Below are positions 34,588 to 43,829 of a DNA stretch of 64,000 nucleotides, piece after piece. Where the stretch lies: assembly GCA_964522105.1 (NCBI GenBank), contig CAZFVA010000010.1, positions 1 through 64,000 of the forward strand, read 5' to 3'. Position 1 is the stretch's first letter; each line of letters opens with the position of its first letter. The translations under genes and the position numbers were made by a program. A model generated the notes under the pieces. That model made no database searches and was not told where the DNA came from. It saw only the letters and a list, made by a program, of their open reading frames with translations. The DNA is from JAGOFO01 sp964522105. GTDB taxonomy: Bacteria > Myxococcota_A > UBA9042 > DTJE01.

Positions 34588-36291
34588 TTACAGTGGCGCA
34601 GGCAGCATCTCGACTTCCCAGATTGCATCTGCATTGGCCGCCAACGGTCTTTCACATGACCACAGCCCCGCAGGCGTTACTTCCGGCCTGGTGCAGACGG
34701 CACATTCATCATCGCCTTCGACGTGAACGCATGGACCTAGCGGCAACTGACCGTCAGGGTAACCGCCCCACAATTCAAGCGCTGCATCGGCAACCCACTG
34801 AAAGCGCAGGCTGTAAGACTTCAAGTCCCTGTCAATTTCCTGCAACAGGACCGGACCGGGCACGCGCACTGCCCTCGGATGCGCAAGAATCCTGATGGCG
34901 TCCGGCTTGAACGAGCCGTCGGCAAGCCTGATGCCGAAACCGTCATCATTCGTCAGATCATCAGAATAGACGGCCCAACCAGCATTCATGCGGTACATGT
35001 TCATGAAAATGTCGCCCATGTACTGGTCAAAACCGCCTGCATTCCACGGGCCGCCAAACTCGCCGACCCAGACCGGCAGATGCCCCATGGCTTCGGCAGA
35101 AATGCTCATCGCGGTGACAGCAAGCTCGACCAGGTCATAGTTAGTTGCCCGTTCGTATGCTTCGCCTTCGTGAACTGACGGATGATAAAAATGCGGGGCA
35201 AAAACGGCTTCATTGACCGTTGTGGGACGAACCAGCTCGGGGGCGCCGAGCGTTATCGAAAGCGTGGTCGGCTCCATGAAGACAAGCCGACCGGGGGCCG
35301 CGGCCAGAAGCGCTTCTGACAACTGTTCCATCCGGGGAATCCATATATCACGCATGAACGTGTATGCGCTTGCATTACCCCAGTTCGGTTCGTTCAGAAG
35401 GTCAAAACCGACGACTGCCGGGATGTCCTTTACGCGGTCAGCGACCGCGACCCAGGCCTCGATGAAACGATCGAACGTGGCATTGTTTGAATAGAAATTG
35501 TCAAAACAGGCCTGGACTTCGTCGGCCAGGTAGTTCATCGACCATGGCTGAACCGGAACATAACTGGCGTAATAAGATTCGTCACACGCCCAGCGCGGGG
35601 CTCCATCTTCAAGGAAGCCGACACCGAATATATCCTGATGCATATCAACAATGACTGTCAGTCCGGCGTTTCCGGCGGCTTCAACTAACGCGGCATATTT
35701 ATCAAGATAGACTTCATCAATGACGCCTTCCTGCGGCATGATGGCGGCCCAGTAAGTCTGCAGCCTTATGCTGTCAAAACCGACGGCGGCCAGTTGGCGA
35801 AAGTTTTCTTCGGTGTGCCAGGGCAGCATATCTGGAGCGTACTTGGCGTAATTAGAAACGTTGATACCATGAAGCAGGACGGCCCTGGACTGTTCATCCA
35901 GAATGAAACGACCATGACGCCTGAATCCCGAATCGGGCGCTGCAGCAGGCCACGGCCCGGGGTCGTACACGTCACCTGCAACATCGACGCCCACGTCAAC
36001 CGGGTCAACATCGGCCGAATCATTTACTACGTCAGAATTTTCACCGTCAGCGTCGTCCGGCGCATCCGGCATCACGGCATCAGTATCGCCTGAGACGTCT
36101 GTCAAATCGATAACTTCGACGTCGCCGCGACCTTCATCGTGACCATCAATATCGGGCGAACTATCGGAAGCGACATCACCTGCGGAAACTTCGGACAAGT
36201 CACCACCGACCACATCGACCGGCATGACGTTGCCCGCACAACCACTCAGAATCACAGACAGGAACAAAACTGTCAGCGTCGCTTTCTTCAT
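34588..36291 (-). CDS. GH5-family glycosidase lipoprotein (endoglycoceramidase/cellulase-like)
   Basis: About 567 residues from the ATG at 36291. The lipoprotein signal ends ILSGC (Cys 17). A long Asp/Val/Ser linker (about 20-120) follows, then the GH5 TIM barrel: 'AVLLHGINVSNYAKYAP', 'GFDSIRLQTYWAAI', 'GLTVIVDMHQDIFG', acid/base E301 in 'DLLNEPN' and nucleophile E411 in 'VWVGEFGG'. A C-terminal beta domain with a small Cys pair ('CAVCTRPE') resembles the endoglycoceramidase-type C-domain. The family is a retaining hydrolase; the target (beta-glucan, glycolipid) is not decidable. Third gene of a leftward operon after a YCF48-like protein and an unknown protein. Confidence 0.9.
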   Translation of the reverse strand: MKKATLTVLFLSVILSGCAGNVMPVDVVGGDLSEVSAGDVASDSSPDIDGHDEGRGDVEVIDLTDVSGDTDAVMPDAPDDADGENSDVVNDSADVDPVDVGVDVAGDVYDPGPWPAAAPDSGFRRHGRFILDEQSRAVLLHGINVSNYAKYAPDMLPWHTEENFRQLAAVGFDSIRLQTYWAAIMPQEGVIDEVYLDKYAALVEAAGNAGLTVIVDMHQDIFGVGFLEDGAPRWACDESYYASYVPVQPWSMNYLADEVQACFDNFYSNNATFDRFIEAWVAVADRVKDIPAVVGFDLLNEPNWGNASAYTFMRDIWIPRMEQLSEALLAAAPGRLVFMEPTTLSITLGAPELVRPTTVNEAVFAPHFYHPSVHEGEAYERATNYDLVELAVTAMSISAEAMGHLPVWVGEFGGPWNAGGFDQYMGDIFMNMYRMNAGWAVYSDDLTNDDGFGIRLADGSFKPDAIRILAHPRAVRVPGPVLLQEIDRDLKSYSLRFQWVADAALELWGGYPDGQLPLGPCVHVEGDDECAVCTRPEVTPAGLWSCERPLAANADAIWEVEMLPAPL

Positions 36292-36331
36292 CATTCCAAA
36301 ACTCTTAATTCCAGGACTCTTATCCTGAAAA

Positions 36332-37063
36332 TTACCGACCGCCAACCATTTCATTTTCTATTTGAAGTTCAACCCCGCCACATGGCAGTGATTGCAGCCC
36401 TTCTGACGGCGGCCACGGCACTGTAATCTTGCACAGCACGCGCGAAACAAGCTCATCATCCAGATAAGTCGGGATCGGAACCGGCTTCAGGCTGACCCGC
36501 CCCGGCTTCTGGCGGACCGGGGATGGCACCTGTGTCGTGACCTGCGCCTGAACCTGTACGGGGACTGCAATTTCGTCCACACGCCTTTTCACCGCACGTT
36601 CAGGACCGTAGTCCCCGATCAGATTATCAAAGCCCATTGCAAGGACTTCATCTTCATCAAGGTCCTGGCGCTTCGGCCGAACAACCACTTCACGTGTTTT
36701 ATCAGGCTGTTGCGAAACCGCCGTCAAGTCTCCGGCTAACTCTGGAACCCACTTTGGTTCAAACAGGCGGACCAGAAACACTAAAGGGCGTGCGGCTGCC
36801 GTCCGGGCCGTAATTCGATTCCCGAAAAAAGGTTTCACGACAGGCTTTCTGGCTGTTGTAAACAGTGTGCGGGTACCGATTCGAACCTCGACAGACATCT
36901 CGACACCGGAATAGACCGCGACCGGTACATTTGAAAGCCCGACAATTCTGACCATGCATGACGATGCTTCACCGGCGTCTGTGGCGGAACTGAACATGAC
37001 GATACAACTGGCCGCAATCAGCGCGAATGAAAAGGCCGACAGGGACGGGAACCGGGGTGTCAT
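36332..37063 (-). CDS. Secreted protein of unknown function
   Basis: About 243 residues from the ATG at 37063, which overlaps the stop of the YCF48-like gene as ATGA; an upstream in-frame Met at 37099 lies within that gene. The signal peptide ends around SSATDA. The mature part starts with a C2-like run of short strands ('MVRIVGLSNVPVAVYSGVEMSV'), continues to a charged helical region and a Gln/Val/Pro-rich stretch ('VPVQVQAQVTTQVPSPV'), and ends with a small Cys-containing domain. No family recognised. Position between a sorted surface protein and a GH5 lipoprotein suggests a cell-surface job. Confidence 0.65.
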   Translation of the reverse strand: MTPRFPSLSAFSFALIAASCIVMFSSATDAGEASSCMVRIVGLSNVPVAVYSGVEMSVEVRIGTRTLFTTARKPVVKPFFGNRITARTAAARPLVFLVRLFEPKWVPELAGDLTAVSQQPDKTREVVVRPKRQDLDEDEVLAMGFDNLIGDYGPERAVKRRVDEIAVPVQVQAQVTTQVPSPVRQKPGRVSLKPVPIPTYLDDELVSRVLCKITVPWPPSEGLQSLPCGGVELQIENEMVGGR

Positions 37064-38301
37064 GACCTTGCCCGGCGCACACCGAACAATACAGCGCACC
37101 CAACCATCAGCATCACAATCGCAAACAGGGGCGAAGGCGCATTGCCGGAAGGCGAAGAAGCTGAACAGCCGCCGGAACCGGACGGTTTGAAGCCGTTCAA
37201 GTCGGTGCCAACTACGACATCCATCATATTGCCGCTGTCCGCCGGGACAACTGTCGAATCACGATCAACAACGTCAGCAACAGTCCCGGTATCTTCATCC
37301 TGCTCNNNNNNNNNNNNNNNNNNNNNNNNNNNNNNNNNNNNNNNNNNNNNNNNNNNNNNNNNNNNNNNNNNNNNNNNNNNNNNNNNNNNNNNNNNNNNNN
37401 NNNNNATGTCGGTCCAGACGCGGCCGCCGTCAACCGTCTTACGCAGGACCTCAATGGTCTTGGGCTTCTCGACGCCACTCGGAATCTGCGCGATCATGTA
37501 ACCGACCATTTCATCAACAAAATGCATCTTCTTGACGTAGAAAGCCTGGTCCTGAATCAGCGCCTCCCACACCATCTCGCGGGGATTAACCTTTGCAAGA
37601 TCACTTGTCTTCAGGATGGTCCCGACCGCGTCAACACCGATAACAACTTTGCCTGCCTCATCCATGAGGAGGTTTCCATTTGCAAGCCAGGCCACATTGT
37701 CGTTAAGAACGAAGCCGGCCTTGATGCTCTGGTATTGCTTGTCGCCGATTGTCGGAACGAACCACGCCTTCGCGGTTTTTCCACCGTCATGCGAAATCAT
37801 CGCCAGCGTATCTGAACCAAAAAACACCACTGTATTGGCGCCATAAGAAGCGAAGTCGGACGGGGCCATCGGTCTTTTGAAAAACGGATCGGGCGACATC
37901 GTCCATGTGTCGCCGCCATCAGAGCTGACCCTGAAGGGGGACTTCATTGCCATCGTGCCCATATTGATGTCCATCCCGAGCATGTAGCACCTGTCGGGAA
38001 GCGGACACTGCACACGACTGGGATAATACATGTTGCCCGCAGCAAGAACCGGCGGCTCGAACTTATCAAACACGCCGTTAGTCATCTTGTACCCGATCGG
38101 CACGGAATTCTGCGGATCGTTCGGATCGGGCATCGTCCCGAATCCAAAAACATGCGTTTCATCGGGGGCATTCAGCGTCATTATGAAGCCACCGGGATTG
38201 TTATATTCAACAGTCCACTCACCGGCCACCGATTCACGGGCGGCAAAAAGGGACGAAGCAAGAACCAGAACGGAAAAGGCGACCGTCAATCCAATTCGCA
38301 T
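37060..38301 (-). CDS. YCF48/BNR-type propeller protein with MYXO-CTERM-like tail, contains assembly gap
   Basis: From the ATG at 38301: a signal peptide (cleavage near SVA-GE) and a beta-propeller with sialidase-like Asp-box repeats ('VSSDGGDTWTMS', 'ISHDGGKTAKAW', 'RKTVDGGRVWTD'), similar to YCF48/HCF136-like proteins. After the gap (37306-37405), the C-terminus has an Asp/Thr linker, then GSGG-C-S, a membrane helix and an Arg-rich end (RRARS). That layout is a MYXO-CTERM-like sorting signal, expected to be cut and lipid-modified at the Cys by a myxosortase. The frame through the gap is nominal, so joining of the two parts is likely but not proven. First gene of the leftward operon. Confidence 0.72.
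   Translation of the reverse strand: MRIGLTVAFSVLVLASSLFAARESVAGEWTVEYNNPGGFIMTLNAPDETHVFGFGTMPDPNDPQNSVPIGYKMTNGVFDKFEPPVLAAGNMYYPSRVQCPLPDRCYMLGMDINMGTMAMKSPFRVSSDGGDTWTMSPDPFFKRPMAPSDFASYGANTVVFFGSDTLAMISHDGGKTAKAWFVPTIGDKQYQSIKAGFVLNDNVAWLANGNLLMDEAGKVVIGVDAVGTILKTSDLAKVNPREMVWEALIQDQAFYVKKMHFVDEMVGYMIAQIPSGVEKPKTIEVLRKTVDGGRVWTDXXXXXXXXXXXXXXXXXXXXXXXXXXXXXXXXXXEQDEDTGTVADVVDRDSTVVPADSGNMMDVVVGTDLNGFKPSGSGGCSASSPSGNAPSPLFAIVMLMVGCAVLFGVRRARS
37306..37405. other. Assembly gap (100 N)
   Basis: Placeholder inside the YCF48-like gene, at the point where propeller blades give way to the acidic linker. Repetitive blade or linker sequence may have broken the assembly. Confidence 0.99.
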
Positions 38302-38501
38302 CAAAACACCTCCAGACTGCCAAACAAGTGTAACCCGCATATTCAACACGAAAATGCACTTTCTTTCCACATGGTAATTAGATCCAGTCTAAATAACCGA
38401 ACACACACATAAATCAGTCCGGACAGATGGATAATGTGTGCAACTGCTGATACCATTTGACTTTCCAAGACCCGAACATCGTTTTTAAAGGGGGAATGCT
38501 G

Positions 38502-41051
38502 ATGAGCACATTTATCAGGTATTTTTCGATCTGCGCAGCCATGGCCACCGCTTTCACGGCGCTTCTGATCCCGGCATCGACCCTGGCCGTGCCTGCCGAC
38601 TACACATTTCCAATCATCGTTGAAGCGCACTGCGCGACGGCGGCGACCCCGTGCGGATCGGCATCAGAAGCCGACTTCGAACAAGCTGCCCGGCAGTCTA
38701 TTTATGACATGAACGTTTACTGGCGAAACACCGGCATTTCGTTTCAGTTTAAAAGCGTGTCATTTTCGTATGGCGACAATTACCTGACGGTCAAGGACGA
38801 CGCTCTCGGCGCGGGCCAGACTGCACAACTTGCACTCTTAAACACACTGCGAACGCAGGCATCCAATGACCCGGCCAACATCTACTGGTTTGTCATCGAG
38901 GGGCTGAACGTCTGTTTTTCCGGCATACCGGGTTCACACCTCGGCCGGACGCCTGATTCCAGAATGCCGAAGGAATACTACGGCGTCTTCTGCGGGGGCG
39001 TTAACGGCATGGTAATGGCCCATGAAATCGGCCATGCGTTCTGCCTGCCGCACCCTTTCACGTGGGCGGACTCGACGGCGGCAGCAAGCGCCGACCATGA
39101 CGGAGACGGCCTGGCAGACACCGCTGATGACCCGGGAATAGTTGAAGGAAGTTCCACCGGGGATACGACGGCAATTAAAAACGGCTCCGATGTCGTTTTT
39201 GGAGCCACCTGGTGTGGCCAGGACCCGGAAACGTGCGCTGTCACAATCAATGACAACCGCGAGTGGTGCGCCTGGGACGAATGGCCGACAGATGCGGGCA
39301 GTTTCAGGCCGACGTTGTGCACGCCGCGATGCAGAAAGTCTTCAAACGGGACCGTGTCGGCCACTGGCTACTACCCGGACATGGAACTTACCATGTCGTA
39401 CTACATGGGCGACTGCAGCGGTCCGTTCGTTTTCGGCTTCCAGACGTACGAAGGGTTCAGCCCCGATGAAGTCGAAGAAATGCGCGGGTGCTACGTTAAC
39501 GGCACTGAACGCGGCCAGCTTACTGATGTTTGCAAAAACAAGGGCGGCGACACTGACTGGGACGGGCTCTGCGACGATGACGACCCATGCCCCAAGCTGC
39601 GGGCGTCAATATGGGATCTTGATAAGGACAAAGACGGCATATCAGATGCCTGCGACCCGTGCCCGGATATCCCGGCCGTGAATTCAGATAACGATGGTGA
39701 CGGGATTGACGACGCCTGCGACCCGAACGATGACAACGACGCCTGCAACGACGACGTTGATGACCATCCTTTTGACGCAATGGTTCAGGTCGGGACGACT
39801 ACAACCCCCGGATGTTCCCAGAGTTCACACCCAATTAGAGCATCCGAAAGCGGCGATGCTGACAAAGACGGAATTCCTGACTGCCGGGATGACGACAACG
39901 ATGATGACGGGGTGATTGACGGACTGGATGCCTGCCCGAACTCAGCAGAAGATATGTGCGTAATACCGGGTCAATCTTGCGGCATGCAATTGCCCTGGGA
40001 CACCTGCATGGGCGGTGGATGCGGCATCGACATAATGGCGAAGCTGAAATCCCTTATGAATCCAGATGATCCCAGACTTGAGCGGCGCTTCGAAGTCAGA
40101 TTCAAGGACGACAGCATGTACCTGCTGCCGGAAACCGGGTACACCGCAGGCGAAATTCGTGGGGCACTGACCGGCAAAGCTTTCGGCATGCTTGAAGCAG
40201 GCGAAAGGATAAACATGTCGCTTGTAAAGAAGTCTGACGACAGCCTTATCGTCGAGGTGGGTGCCTATCGAATCGGCGACGTCAGGATCGCGGGCGGCGC
40301 ACTTGGCAACAGTGTCGAAGTCGGCTTCGGCGGGGTCAAAAACCTGGCGGCAAGAAGCGGCAGCAAGACGCGGGCGGCCGAAGAACTGATAGTTCTGGAC
40401 GTCGGCCTGACGTGGGGCGTCGGCATACCTGCCAGTGAAGTACTTGAAGATACAGACAGCGATGGCGTGCCGGATTCTGTCGACAATTGCGTAGACGTCC
40501 CGAACGTCGCTCAGACTGACACTGACAACGACCACATCGGCAACGCGTGTGACCCCGACTTTGACGATGACGGCGTCGTTACACAGGGCGACATTTCGCG
40601 GATCAGCGACTGCGAAGGCGTCGCCATTAACAACATCCAGCCGTTCCCGGAACCGGGGCAGCCCGTCGGCCTTGAAGACCTGGCCACCCTGCACCACAAA
40701 GCCATCATGTGCCGGTTTGCAGACCTGAACGGCGACGGCACAATCGACGGGACCGACCTGTCAATCGCTGACGGCATGCTTGGCAAAAGACCGGGGCCAT
40801 CGGCCTTTATTGACCCGTTCATGGTGATTGACCCCAACCCGGATCAGTCACCCGAGATGGCTAACGACACAGTCGGACCGACTGACGTGATTACCACAGA
40901 TACCGGCACGACAGGCGGCTCGGGCGGATGTTCAGCGGCAGGCGGCGCAGGCGACACAGGCCGGTCAGACTGGCTGCCGACGGCCATCATTCTGGCGCTC
41001 CTGTTCGGGGCCGCGACGCTGGCCACATTCAGAAAGTCCACTGCACGGTAA
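38502..41051 (+). CDS. M43-like metalloprotease with TSP3/dockerin-like repeats and MYXO-CTERM-like tail
   Basis: About 849 residues from the ATG at 38502 (AAAGGGGG seven bases upstream; 38496 is too close to it). Signal peptide, then a zinc protease domain with H174-E-x2-H178-x5-H184 ('HEIGHAFCLPHPF') and a Met-turn block 'LTMSYYMGDC..FSPDEVEEMR', as in pappalysin-like M43 enzymes; the usual Gly before the third His region is Cys 181. C-terminal to it are thrombospondin-type-3 Asp-rich calcium repeats ('DTDWDGLCDDDDPCP' and more), a beta domain, two dockerin/EF-hand-like loops ('DFDDDGVVTQGD', 'DLNGDGTIDGTD') and a tail GSGG-C-S, membrane helix, RKSTAR. It is divergent from the YCF48-like gene carrying a similar tail. 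Confidence 0.85.
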   Translation: MSTFIRYFSICAAMATAFTALLIPASTLAVPADYTFPIIVEAHCATAATPCGSASEADFEQAARQSIYDMNVYWRNTGISFQFKSVSFSYGDNYLTVKDDALGAGQTAQLALLNTLRTQASNDPANIYWFVIEGLNVCFSGIPGSHLGRTPDSRMPKEYYGVFCGGVNGMVMAHEIGHAFCLPHPFTWADSTAAASADHDGDGLADTADDPGIVEGSSTGDTTAIKNGSDVVFGATWCGQDPETCAVTINDNREWCAWDEWPTDAGSFRPTLCTPRCRKSSNGTVSATGYYPDMELTMSYYMGDCSGPFVFGFQTYEGFSPDEVEEMRGCYVNGTERGQLTDVCKNKGGDTDWDGLCDDDDPCPKLRASIWDLDKDKDGISDACDPCPDIPAVNSDNDGDGIDDACDPNDDNDACNDDVDDHPFDAMVQVGTTTTPGCSQSSHPIRASESGDADKDGIPDCRDDDNDDDGVIDGLDACPNSAEDMCVIPGQSCGMQLPWDTCMGGGCGIDIMAKLKSLMNPDDPRLERRFEVRFKDDSMYLLPETGYTAGEIRGALTGKAFGMLEAGERINMSLVKKSDDSLIVEVGAYRIGDVRIAGGALGNSVEVGFGGVKNLAARSGSKTRAAEELIVLDVGLTWGVGIPASEVLEDTDSDGVPDSVDNCVDVPNVAQTDTDNDHIGNACDPDFDDDGVVTQGDISRISDCEGVAINNIQPFPEPGQPVGLEDLATLHHKAIMCRFADLNGDGTIDGTDLSIADGMLGKRPGPSAFIDPFMVIDPNPDQSPEMANDTVGPTDVITTDTGTTGGSGGCSAAGGAGDTGRSDWLPTAIILALLFGAATLATFRKSTAR

Positions 41052-41135
41052 TCAACCGGAACTGAATCCAACCGGTATCAACACAGACCAATCCCTGACA
41101 AATACATCAAGGCGACAATAAACTTTTAATTACAA

Positions 41136-41885
41136 TTAGTTGTCGGTGAATCCAAGGATTTCATCGATGTTGGGCTGAAGGACGATTTCGATGCGGCGGT
41201 TCAGGGCGCGACCTTCGGGCGTTTCGTTGTCGCCGACAGGCTGAGTTTCGCCGTATCCGACAGCGGAAATGCGGTCGGCCGGCATCCCGGCTTCAATCAT
41301 GTACAACGCGACTTCAAGCGCACGGTTGGCCGACAGGCGCCAGTTCTTATCATCAGCACCGACGGCGTCAGTGTGACCGGCGACCTGGAATACGCGACCC
41401 TGAATACCTACAAGAATTCCGGTCAGTTGACTGAGCGCATCGGCACCTTCCGGCTTCAGCTTGAAACGACCGGAATCAAACAGAATCTGCTCGCCCATCT
41501 CGACAATCATGCGACCTTTGTCGGTCCTGACCGTCAACTTGCCTGACGCGACCATTTCATCAAGTTTGCTTCTAAGTTCGGCCAGTTTCGCCTTGCGGGC
41601 TTCGGCCTGAAGACGAAGTTCTTCGACACGGTCAAGCGCACTCTGAAGGTCAGTTGAAAGCTCGCCTTTTTCCTGCGACAGAAGCGCCTTTTCCTGCCTG
41701 ACACGGGCAATCTCGGTGTTCAGTTTTTCACGCTGGGCAACCAGATCGGCCTTCTGCCTTTCCAGACCGGAAATCTGGTCCTTCAACGCCGAAGTATCCC
41801 GAACATAGACTTCTTCCTTGATTCCGCACCCGGAAATAAACGACACGGCCGCTACCAGGACCAGAGCACCTGCAAACTTTTTCAT
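41136..41885 (-). CDS. OmpA-family peptidoglycan-binding lipoprotein
   Basis: About 249 residues from the ATG at 41885 (GGGGGGCAG upstream), where the UbiB-like stop overlaps as ATGA. Lipobox FISGC (Cys about 20), a long coiled coil (about residues 30-120) and a C-terminal OmpA domain: 'QILFDSGRFKLKPEG', 'VAGHTDAVGADDKNWRLSANRALEVALYM', 'RISAVGYGETQPV' and 'ALNRRIEIVL'. The Asp and Arg residues that bind diaminopimelate (in 'HTDAVG..NWRLSANRA' and 'NRRIEI') are present. It tethers the outer membrane to the wall. The coiled coil resembles Pal-like/MotB-type spacers. Confidence 0.92.
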   Translation of the reverse strand: MKKFAGALVLVAAVSFISGCGIKEEVYVRDTSALKDQISGLERQKADLVAQREKLNTEIARVRQEKALLSQEKGELSTDLQSALDRVEELRLQAEARKAKLAELRSKLDEMVASGKLTVRTDKGRMIVEMGEQILFDSGRFKLKPEGADALSQLTGILVGIQGRVFQVAGHTDAVGADDKNWRLSANRALEVALYMIEAGMPADRISAVGYGETQPVGDNETPEGRALNRRIEIVLQPNIDEILGFTDN

Positions 41886-43048
41886 TTCTGCCCCCCATCG
41901 TGCATTAACAAAGATACTACCAGACAAATCATGAAAACCGCAGAAAGCGCACCTGAAATCAAACCGAATGTCCGCGTGACCGGGATTTCAGAGCCAAGCA
42001 GAAACGCCGCCCCGAAAAAGAAAGCCACAAACATTCCGGCAAGTAACGCCCTGTTTACCAGCACATAACGATCAACCCGCCGCGTCTTTTCATCGGCGGA
42101 CCGGATAACCATCGAATGTTCACCACGACGCATCCGACGCAGTATCCGGCGTATGTCATAAGGCGCGTCCTTCAGAAGCCCGATGGCACCCAGGGCGGCC
42201 TTTGTCAGCGAACGGGTATGCTTTTCTGTGTCAAGCATCCGGTCCATGTAAATCTTACGCAGATACGGCTGCAGGAATTCGATCGGCTGGAAGTCCGGGC
42301 AGACTTCGTGGCCAACGCCTTCCATGATGGCGATTGACTTACCGACCATCAGAAGGTCGGTTGGAACACAGACGGAGTGCCTGCGCGCAACGACGACGGC
42401 ATCGTTAATAAACGTTGCAATTTCAAAATCTTCCAGCGATGCCGACCTGTAACGGTTTATCAGTGAAGCCAGGTCCGAACGCAGAATCCGCACATCGGTG
42501 TCATCAGTGATGATATCCATGTCGATCAACACGTCCACCATCATGTCCACGTCTGCGTTCGCGATGGAAATCATGAAGGCGGCCATCTCGTCGATCCGCT
42601 TTGAATCGACCGTGCCGACCATCCCGTAGTCCAGAAGCGCTATCGCCCCGTCTTTCAGAACAAAAAAGTTCCCCGGGTGCGGATCGGCGTGGAAAAAGCC
42701 GAACTCGAAAATTGACTTCAAGATGACGCGCATGCCGGTCTCGACGACCTTGCGGATATCGACTCCGGCGGCTTCAAGGGCGGCCCGGTCGGTCACTTTG
42801 AAGCCGTCGACATGCTCCATGACAATTACACGGCGGGTGCAGAATTCGCGGAACGGCGCTGGAACGAACATTTCCGGATCATCTTTGAACATGGCGGCGT
42901 ACCTGACCATGTTGTTGACTTCAGCCAGAAAATCCATTTCGCGCAACAGGTTCTGCCTGAATTCTTCCGCAAGGGCTACCGTGCTCATCTGACTGAAGAA
43001 AGGAATCCGCTTTTCCAGAACTTCGGCAAGGCTCATCAGGATTCGCAG
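41882..43048 (-). CDS. AarF/UbiB (ABC1) kinase-like protein, N-terminus lost in assembly gap
   Basis: About 388 C-terminal residues of an ABC1/AarF/UbiB atypical kinase. Visible are the segment after the ADCK nucleotide lobe ('DLRILMSLAEVLEKRIPFF'-like, starting at the gap), 'EEFRQNLLREMDFLAEVNN', 'VIVMEHVDGFKVTD', the catalytic-type 'FFHADPHPGNFFV' and metal-binding 'IALLDYGMVG', plus two C-terminal membrane helices. Family members support isoprenoid-quinone synthesis or lipid homeostasis. The KxGQ motif and Ala-rich loop would lie in the missing part; roughly 150 or more residues are absent. It overlaps the OmpA gene as ATGA. Confidence 0.85.
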   Translation of the reverse strand: MRILMSLAEVLEKRIPFFSQMSTVALAEEFRQNLLREMDFLAEVNNMVRYAAMFKDDPEMFVPAPFREFCTRRVIVMEHVDGFKVTDRAALEAAGVDIRKVVETGMRVILKSIFEFGFFHADPHPGNFFVLKDGAIALLDYGMVGTVDSKRIDEMAAFMISIANADVDMMVDVLIDMDIITDDTDVRILRSDLASLINRYRSASLEDFEIATFINDAVVVARRHSVCVPTDLLMVGKSIAIMEGVGHEVCPDFQPIEFLQPYLRKIYMDRMLDTEKHTRSLTKAALGAIGLLKDAPYDIRRILRRMRRGEHSMVIRSADEKTRRVDRYVLVNRALLAGMFVAFFFGAAFLLGSEIPVTRTFGLISGALSAVFMICLVVSLLMHDGGQK

Positions 43049-43148
43049 NNNNNNNNNNNNNNNNNNNNNNNNNNNNNNNNNNNNNNNNNNNNNNNNNNNN
43101 NNNNNNNNNNNNNNNNNNNNNNNNNNNNNNNNNNNNNNNNNNNNNNNN
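43049..43148. other. Assembly gap (100 N) between two unrelated genes
   Basis: The reading frame happens to stay open through the N run and would fuse a GT2 glycosyltransferase to a UbiB-like kinase. Both are incomplete at the gap: the GT2 lacks its C-terminus and the kinase lacks its N-terminal lobe. The missing DNA is therefore probably well over 500 bp, not 100. Confidence 0.95.
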
Positions 43149-43804
43149 ACTTTCATAATTCTGCTTACCGAAAGCACCTTGCTGCGACCACTTTCCCTTG
43201 CCTGACACTGGATGGTGACCATCCCCGGCACAACCCCGGCGCGCATCATCCGAAGCGGAACCTCGACGTTCGCCATGAAAGTCCGGCTGAGAATCGGCAT
43301 TCCTTCAATCAGCGAACGGCGAAAAACCATCGTGCCGGTAAAGGCACAGCGGTTACCAAGCAGAATCCTGGCGGTGTTCTGGTATCCCGCCGTCACGAAG
43401 GCGCGAACAAGCCCGTCGCCACGATGGTCGTACGTTGACAGCACAAGGTCATGGTCTTTCAACAGCGGCAGAAACCGTTCAAGAGTGTCAGGCACAACCT
43501 GAGCATCGCCCGGAAGCTGAGTCACATAATCACAAGTCGCCGCCAGATATCCGCTGCGAATCGCGGCGCCCATACCCTGGTTAACCCCGTGATGCACGAC
43601 CTTGACCCTGCTGTCCTGCCGCGCGATGTCATCAGCGATTTTGCCTGTCAGGTCGGATGAACCGTCATCAACGACAACGACTTCCCCGCGCCCGCCCATA
43701 ACCTTGTCCAGAAACGCCAGCGACGCCATCGTCTGCCGACCGATTGTCGCGGCCTCGTTAAAGGCCATAATTACAATAGACAATGAAAACGGATAGTTCG
43801 CCAT
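43149..43804 (-). CDS. Family 2 glycosyltransferase, C-terminus lost in assembly gap
   Basis: About 218 residues starting at ATG 43804. The GT2 (dolichyl-phosphate-mannose-synthase-like) fold is clear: 'LSIVIMAFNEAATIG', the nucleotide-sugar DxD-region 'EVVVVDDGSSDLTG', 'HHGVNQGMGAAIRSGYLAA', 'YVTQLPGDAQVVPDTLERFLPLL' and the acceptor loop region 'LLGNRCAFTGTMVFRR'. It transfers a sugar to a lipid carrier or glycan. It lies 25 bases after the amidohydrolase stop, in the same direction. Confidence 0.87.
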
Positions 43805-43829
43805 CAAAACCCCATACAAGGCATCAACA

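Noticed and set aside
36870..36900. A T-loop-like GTTCGAATC on the minus strand
   Set aside because: No acceptor, D or anticodon arms can be built around it and it lies within codons of a coding gene.
39540..40570. Short Asp-codon repeats resembling a repeat array
   Set aside because: These are imperfect coding repeats for calcium-binding loops, not identical direct repeats with unique spacers, so not CRISPR.
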